A DNA stretch of 64,000 nt from NCBI GenBank assembly GCA_964427155.1, contig CAYRSC010000004.1:193240-257239 (forward strand), given 5' to 3'. This document shows positions 61,802 to 64,000 of this stretch, one piece after another (the first letter of the stretch is position 1; each line of letters starts with the position of its first letter). Position numbers and translations under genes: made by a program. Source of the stretch: Desulfothermus sp964427155. Its GTDB lineage: Bacteria; Desulfobacterota; Desulfovibrionia; Desulfovibrionales; Desulfothermaceae. The notes beneath the pieces are model-generated. The model did not search any database. It saw only the letters and a program-made list of their open reading frames with translations, and was not told the DNA's origin.

Positions 61802-62689
61802 ATGGGAGATTTTATAGCAAAGACCCTGGAGGAGACAACCAGGGCTATAGAACATTCTGTATTTGCAAATGAATTTGCATCTAGAAAAGGATTGCTCCAA
61901 TCCCTGGACCCCAGGACCAAGGTGGTTAGCTTTCTGTGGCTTCTCATAATGGCCGCAGTTATAAGGGACCTTAACCTTTTAGTAATATTCTATCTATCCG
62001 TCCTTCTCCTGGCATGTCTCTCCTATATCCCTCCAGGTTTTTTTATAAAAAGGGTATGGGTCTTTATTCCCATTTTCACTGCCCTTATAGCCATTCCCTC
62101 TATCTTTAACCTGGTAACACCAGGGCGGGATATATTTGTCCTCTTTAACCTTCCAAGGGTATATCATCTGGGTCCCTATACCATCCCCGAAAAGATCACC
62201 ATAACCGCCCAGGGGATAGAAGGGGCTTCTATCTTTGTAATGCGTGTGGCCACCTGTGTTTCTCTTGCCATCCTCCTGGTGCTAACCACTGAATGGACGC
62301 GTATATTAAAGGCCCTTAATGTACTCAGGGTACCTGAGATAGTAATACTTATCCTGGCCATGACCTACCGGTATATATTCCTCCTCCTCAGGGTGGCAGA
62401 ATCCATGTTTCTGGCCAGGAAAAGCAGATTTATTGCAAAGACTGATCTATCAGAACAGCACCAATGGCTCTCTGCCAGGATTGGAGTACTTATAGGAAAA
62501 TCATTTAATTTAAGCAATGAAGTACATCTAGCAATGGTTTCCAGGGGATGGAGTGGAAACCCAAGACTCATGGAAGAGGGTAAGATAGGGAAAAGGGACC
62601 TGATCTGGATATTAAGTGTGGCAATAATAACTGTATTAATGTGGCACAGGAGTGAGATACTGTTATGGATGAGACCATTTTTGAGGTAG
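61802..62689 (+). CDS. cbiQ: ECF transporter transmembrane subunit CbiQ
   Basis: T-component of 295 residues with about five to six membrane helices. The coupling-helix motifs are AAIEAARxxRG-like; here MVSRGWSGNP is seen, with a preceding conserved helix (LRVAESMFLARKSR). It couples the M subunit to the ATPase. Its 3' end overlaps cbiO by 25 bp. Confidence 0.9.
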   Translation: MGDFIAKTLEETTRAIEHSVFANEFASRKGLLQSLDPRTKVVSFLWLLIMAAVIRDLNLLVIFYLSVLLLACLSYIPPGFFIKRVWVFIPIFTALIAIPSIFNLVTPGRDIFVLFNLPRVYHLGPYTIPEKITITAQGIEGASIFVMRVATCVSLAILLVLTTEWTRILKALNVLRVPEIVILILAMTYRYIFLLLRVAESMFLARKSRFIAKTDLSEQHQWLSARIGVLIGKSFNLSNEVHLAMVSRGWSGNPRLMEEGKIGKRDLIWILSVAIITVLMWHRSEILLWMRPFLR

Positions 62690-63489
62690 AGGACATATAC
62701 TTTCAATACATAAACCGCTCTCTGGGTATAAATGGGGTATCCCTAAAGGTATATAAAACAGAGGCCCTCACTATCCTGGGAGCAAACGGCTCGGGTAAAT
62801 CCACCCTTTTAAAGATACTGGATGGACTATATTTTCCTCAAAGGGGAAAGGTAAGGGCCTTTGGAGAGGAGCTCAGTGAAAACACCCTGAAAAAGGAAGA
62901 CTTTTCCAGAGATTTCAGAAAAAGGGTAGGGTTTGTCTTTCAAGACCCAGATGTACAGCTCTTCCTTCCCTCAGTAAAAGATGAGATAGCCTTTGCCCCC
63001 CTTCAAATGGATATGGAAAAGGAGGAGGTAGAGAAGAGGATAAAGATGGCATGTGAGCACCTGGGGATAGGACACCTCCTGGATCGTGCCCCCTATCACC
63101 TGAGCGGAGGGGAGAAAAAAAAGGTGGCCCTTGCCTCTATACTCACCCTGGAGCCAGAGGTATGGCTATTGGATGAGCCAACTGCATCACTGGATCCAAA
63201 GACCAGAGAGTGGGTAAAGGAATTCCTTTTAGGACTAAAGGAGAAGAAAAAGACCATTATCCTGGCCACCCATGACCTGGATATAGCCAGATGGATAGGA
63301 GATAGATGTATTGTGCTGGGAGAAGACCACCGTATAATGGCAGAAGGAAATATAGAGGATATACTGGCTAACAGAAAGGTCCTTATAAAGGCAAACCTTA
63401 TATCCCCCTCCAGTTTTCCCCTAAAAGGTCTTGACCCCTCAACAGAAGGTGAGATACAAATTACCCAGGCCCACATGGCTCAGCGGTAG
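62665..63489 (+). CDS. cbiO: ECF transporter ATP-binding subunit CbiO
   Basis: ABC ATPase of 274 residues. Walker A GANGSGKST is at 39-47, Q-loop in FQDPDVQLF, signature LSGGE at 146-150, Walker B VWLLDEPT at 166-173 and H-loop in ATHDLD. The last seven codons run into the 5' half of a tRNA-Thr sequence (from 63469), so the final residues AHMAQR are tRNA-derived. The catalytic part is complete. The native C terminus may have been altered by the integration event downstream. Confidence 0.93.
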   Translation: MDETIFEVEDIYFQYINRSLGINGVSLKVYKTEALTILGANGSGKSTLLKILDGLYFPQRGKVRAFGEELSENTLKKEDFSRDFRKRVGFVFQDPDVQLFLPSVKDEIAFAPLQMDMEKEEVEKRIKMACEHLGIGHLLDRAPYHLSGGEKKKVALASILTLEPEVWLLDEPTASLDPKTREWVKEFLLGLKEKKKTIILATHDLDIARWIGDRCIVLGEDHRIMAEGNIEDILANRKVLIKANLISPSSFPLKGLDPSTEGEIQITQAHMAQR

Positions 63490-63506
63490 AGCAGCTGATT
63501 CGTAAT
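63469..63506 (+). tRNA. 5' half of a tRNA-Thr (CGU), disrupted in the anticodon arm
   Basis: Acceptor 5' strand GCCCACA, TG, D-arm GCTC-AGCGGTA-GAGC, A, anticodon stem GCTGA and loop TTCGTAA (anticodon CGT) read perfectly to 63505. The 3' side should continue TCAGC but reads TTGCC, and no matching acceptor 3' strand or T-arm follows within 150 bp. It is therefore a half-gene, the typical trace of site-specific integration in the anticodon loop. The intact copy, or other half, should lie at the far end of the element. Confidence 0.8.
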
Positions 63507-63857
63507 TGCCTAGACTATCCCCGATTTTCAAGGAATCCCAAAGCTGCTGGGTGCAAATTGGGTGAAAAATCGTGTTTGAGAACCTCATCTTCTCATTTCC
63601 CTATCTCCTCCCAGCCAAGGCCGGGAGGAGGTTTAGGCTTAGCTTATGACTTTACCAACAACATAATAGTCCGGCCTAAGAATTTTACTGCCTCAACATC
63701 TTGGGCTAAGCTCTCTAAAACATGATCATGCACATATTCCATGTTGACCAAAATGGAAGAAACACGCTCAAAAGGTTGGTACCGATGCTCTCTCCAGCAG
63801 TAAGACTTACAGGTCTGGTAAAACCTCATGAAAGACTTTCTTAACTCATTTGCCTTC
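63507..63857. other. element-end region between tRNA half and integrase remnant
   Basis: No confident gene. A perfect hairpin CTCCTCCC/GGGAGGAG lies at about 63606-63632, without a T-run. A 61-codon minus-strand frame, 63644-63829, beginning MRFYQTCKSY, is possible but has no homology I recognise and only a weak AAGAAAG site. Base composition is less purine-biased than in the neighbouring genes. Confidence 0.4.
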
Positions 63858-64000
63858 CTAATCTACGCCCTTCATCGCCAATCTACTTGCAAAAGTATGA
63901 CGCAGACAATGGAATGAATAGTCTTCGCTCAGACCTGCTTTTCTGAAAATCTTTTTAAATTTTTTGGAGATATATAACTTGTCCGTAAAAGGGAATAGCT
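63858..64000 (-). pseudogene. tyrosine recombinase (phage integrase), truncated C-terminal part
   Basis: The minus strand, entering from beyond the window, reads KLYISKKFKKIFRKAGL, then SFHCLRHTFASRLAMKGVD and a TAG stop. HCLRHTFAS is box II of tyrosine recombinases, with the conserved His-x-x-Arg. The protein stops about 50 residues early, before the LGH motif and the catalytic Tyr; no other frame downstream restores them. It is a non-functional remnant or the end of a decayed integrase, consistent with the split tRNA beside it. Confidence 0.82.

Noticed and set aside
63469..63660. Intron-containing intact tRNA-Thr
   Set aside because: CTGGGTGCAAATTGGG near 63546 loosely recalls a T-arm, but the stem does not pair and no TGTGGGC acceptor strand follows, so the 3' half is absent.

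Overview
The window looks like chromosome of a Gram-negative, motile, probably thermophilic bacterium, most likely a deep-branching member of the Desulfobacterota. This is inference from gene content and order (rpsB-tsf-pyrH-frr-uppS-cdsA-dxr-rseP, a short 200-residue EF-Ts, a large two-cluster chemosensory repertoire, TRAP transport) and from codon use rich in AGG/AGA and ATA. Coding density is high, with many 1-20 bp overlaps. No plasmid or phage genes are seen except at the extreme right end.

Layout. 1-3.8 kb (+): the end of an SLC13-type permease with TrkA-C domains, a sigma-54 activator with a degenerate receiver, and dapA. 3.8-17.1 kb (-): a fatty-acyl-CoA ligase, then the housekeeping block read right to left: plsC, RNase J, an FAH-family hydrolase, rpsB, tsf, pyrH, frr, uppS, cdsA, dxr, a coiled-coil membrane protein, rseP and tsaB. 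Intrinsic terminators split this block after tsf and after frr. 17.4-19.8 kb (+): an orphan chemoreceptor. 19.8-28.0 kb (-): a crotonase-fold protein without catalytic glutamates, a CheX-like protein, a PilZ protein, a TPR lipoprotein, lgt, lspA, ileS and a purine nucleoside phosphorylase. 28.1-30.4 kb (+): motA, motB, a PilZ protein and ssb.

30.4-40.7 kb (-): a chemosensory operon made of an HD-GYP response regulator, cheB, a HEAT-repeat protein, cheR, PilZ, a ParA ATPase, cheW, cheY and a multi-Hpt cheA. 40.8-46.5 kb (-): a PD-(D/E)XK-like coiled-coil protein built on fourteen 21-bp repeats, then an MSHA-like pilus assembly set (PilC/MshG, PilB/MshE with tandem MshEN motifs, and an ExeA/MshM-like ATPase). 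46.8-50.0 kb (+): three prepilins, one fused to a lectin-like domain, plus a small exported protein. 50.1-52.9 kb (-): a DctPQM TRAP transporter preceded by a structured RNA with its own promoter and terminator.

53.3-58.6 kb (+): a second signalling operon with an ATPase-domain protein, a CheD-HDOD fusion, a CheR and a hybrid histidine kinase. 58.6-60.6 kb (-): rtcB and two FeoA-domain proteins. 60.7-63.5 kb (+): a cobalt/nickel ECF transporter, cbiM-N-Q-O. Right end: the 5' half of a tRNA-Thr(CGU) broken in the anticodon arm, followed by the truncated 3' end of a tyrosine recombinase, which is the scar of an integrated element.

A recurring theme is cyclic-di-GMP and chemosensory control of surface behaviour: three PilZ proteins, an HD-GYP regulator, an MshEN pilus ATPase, two Che clusters, a flagellar stator and a lectin-tipped pilin within about 40 kb.
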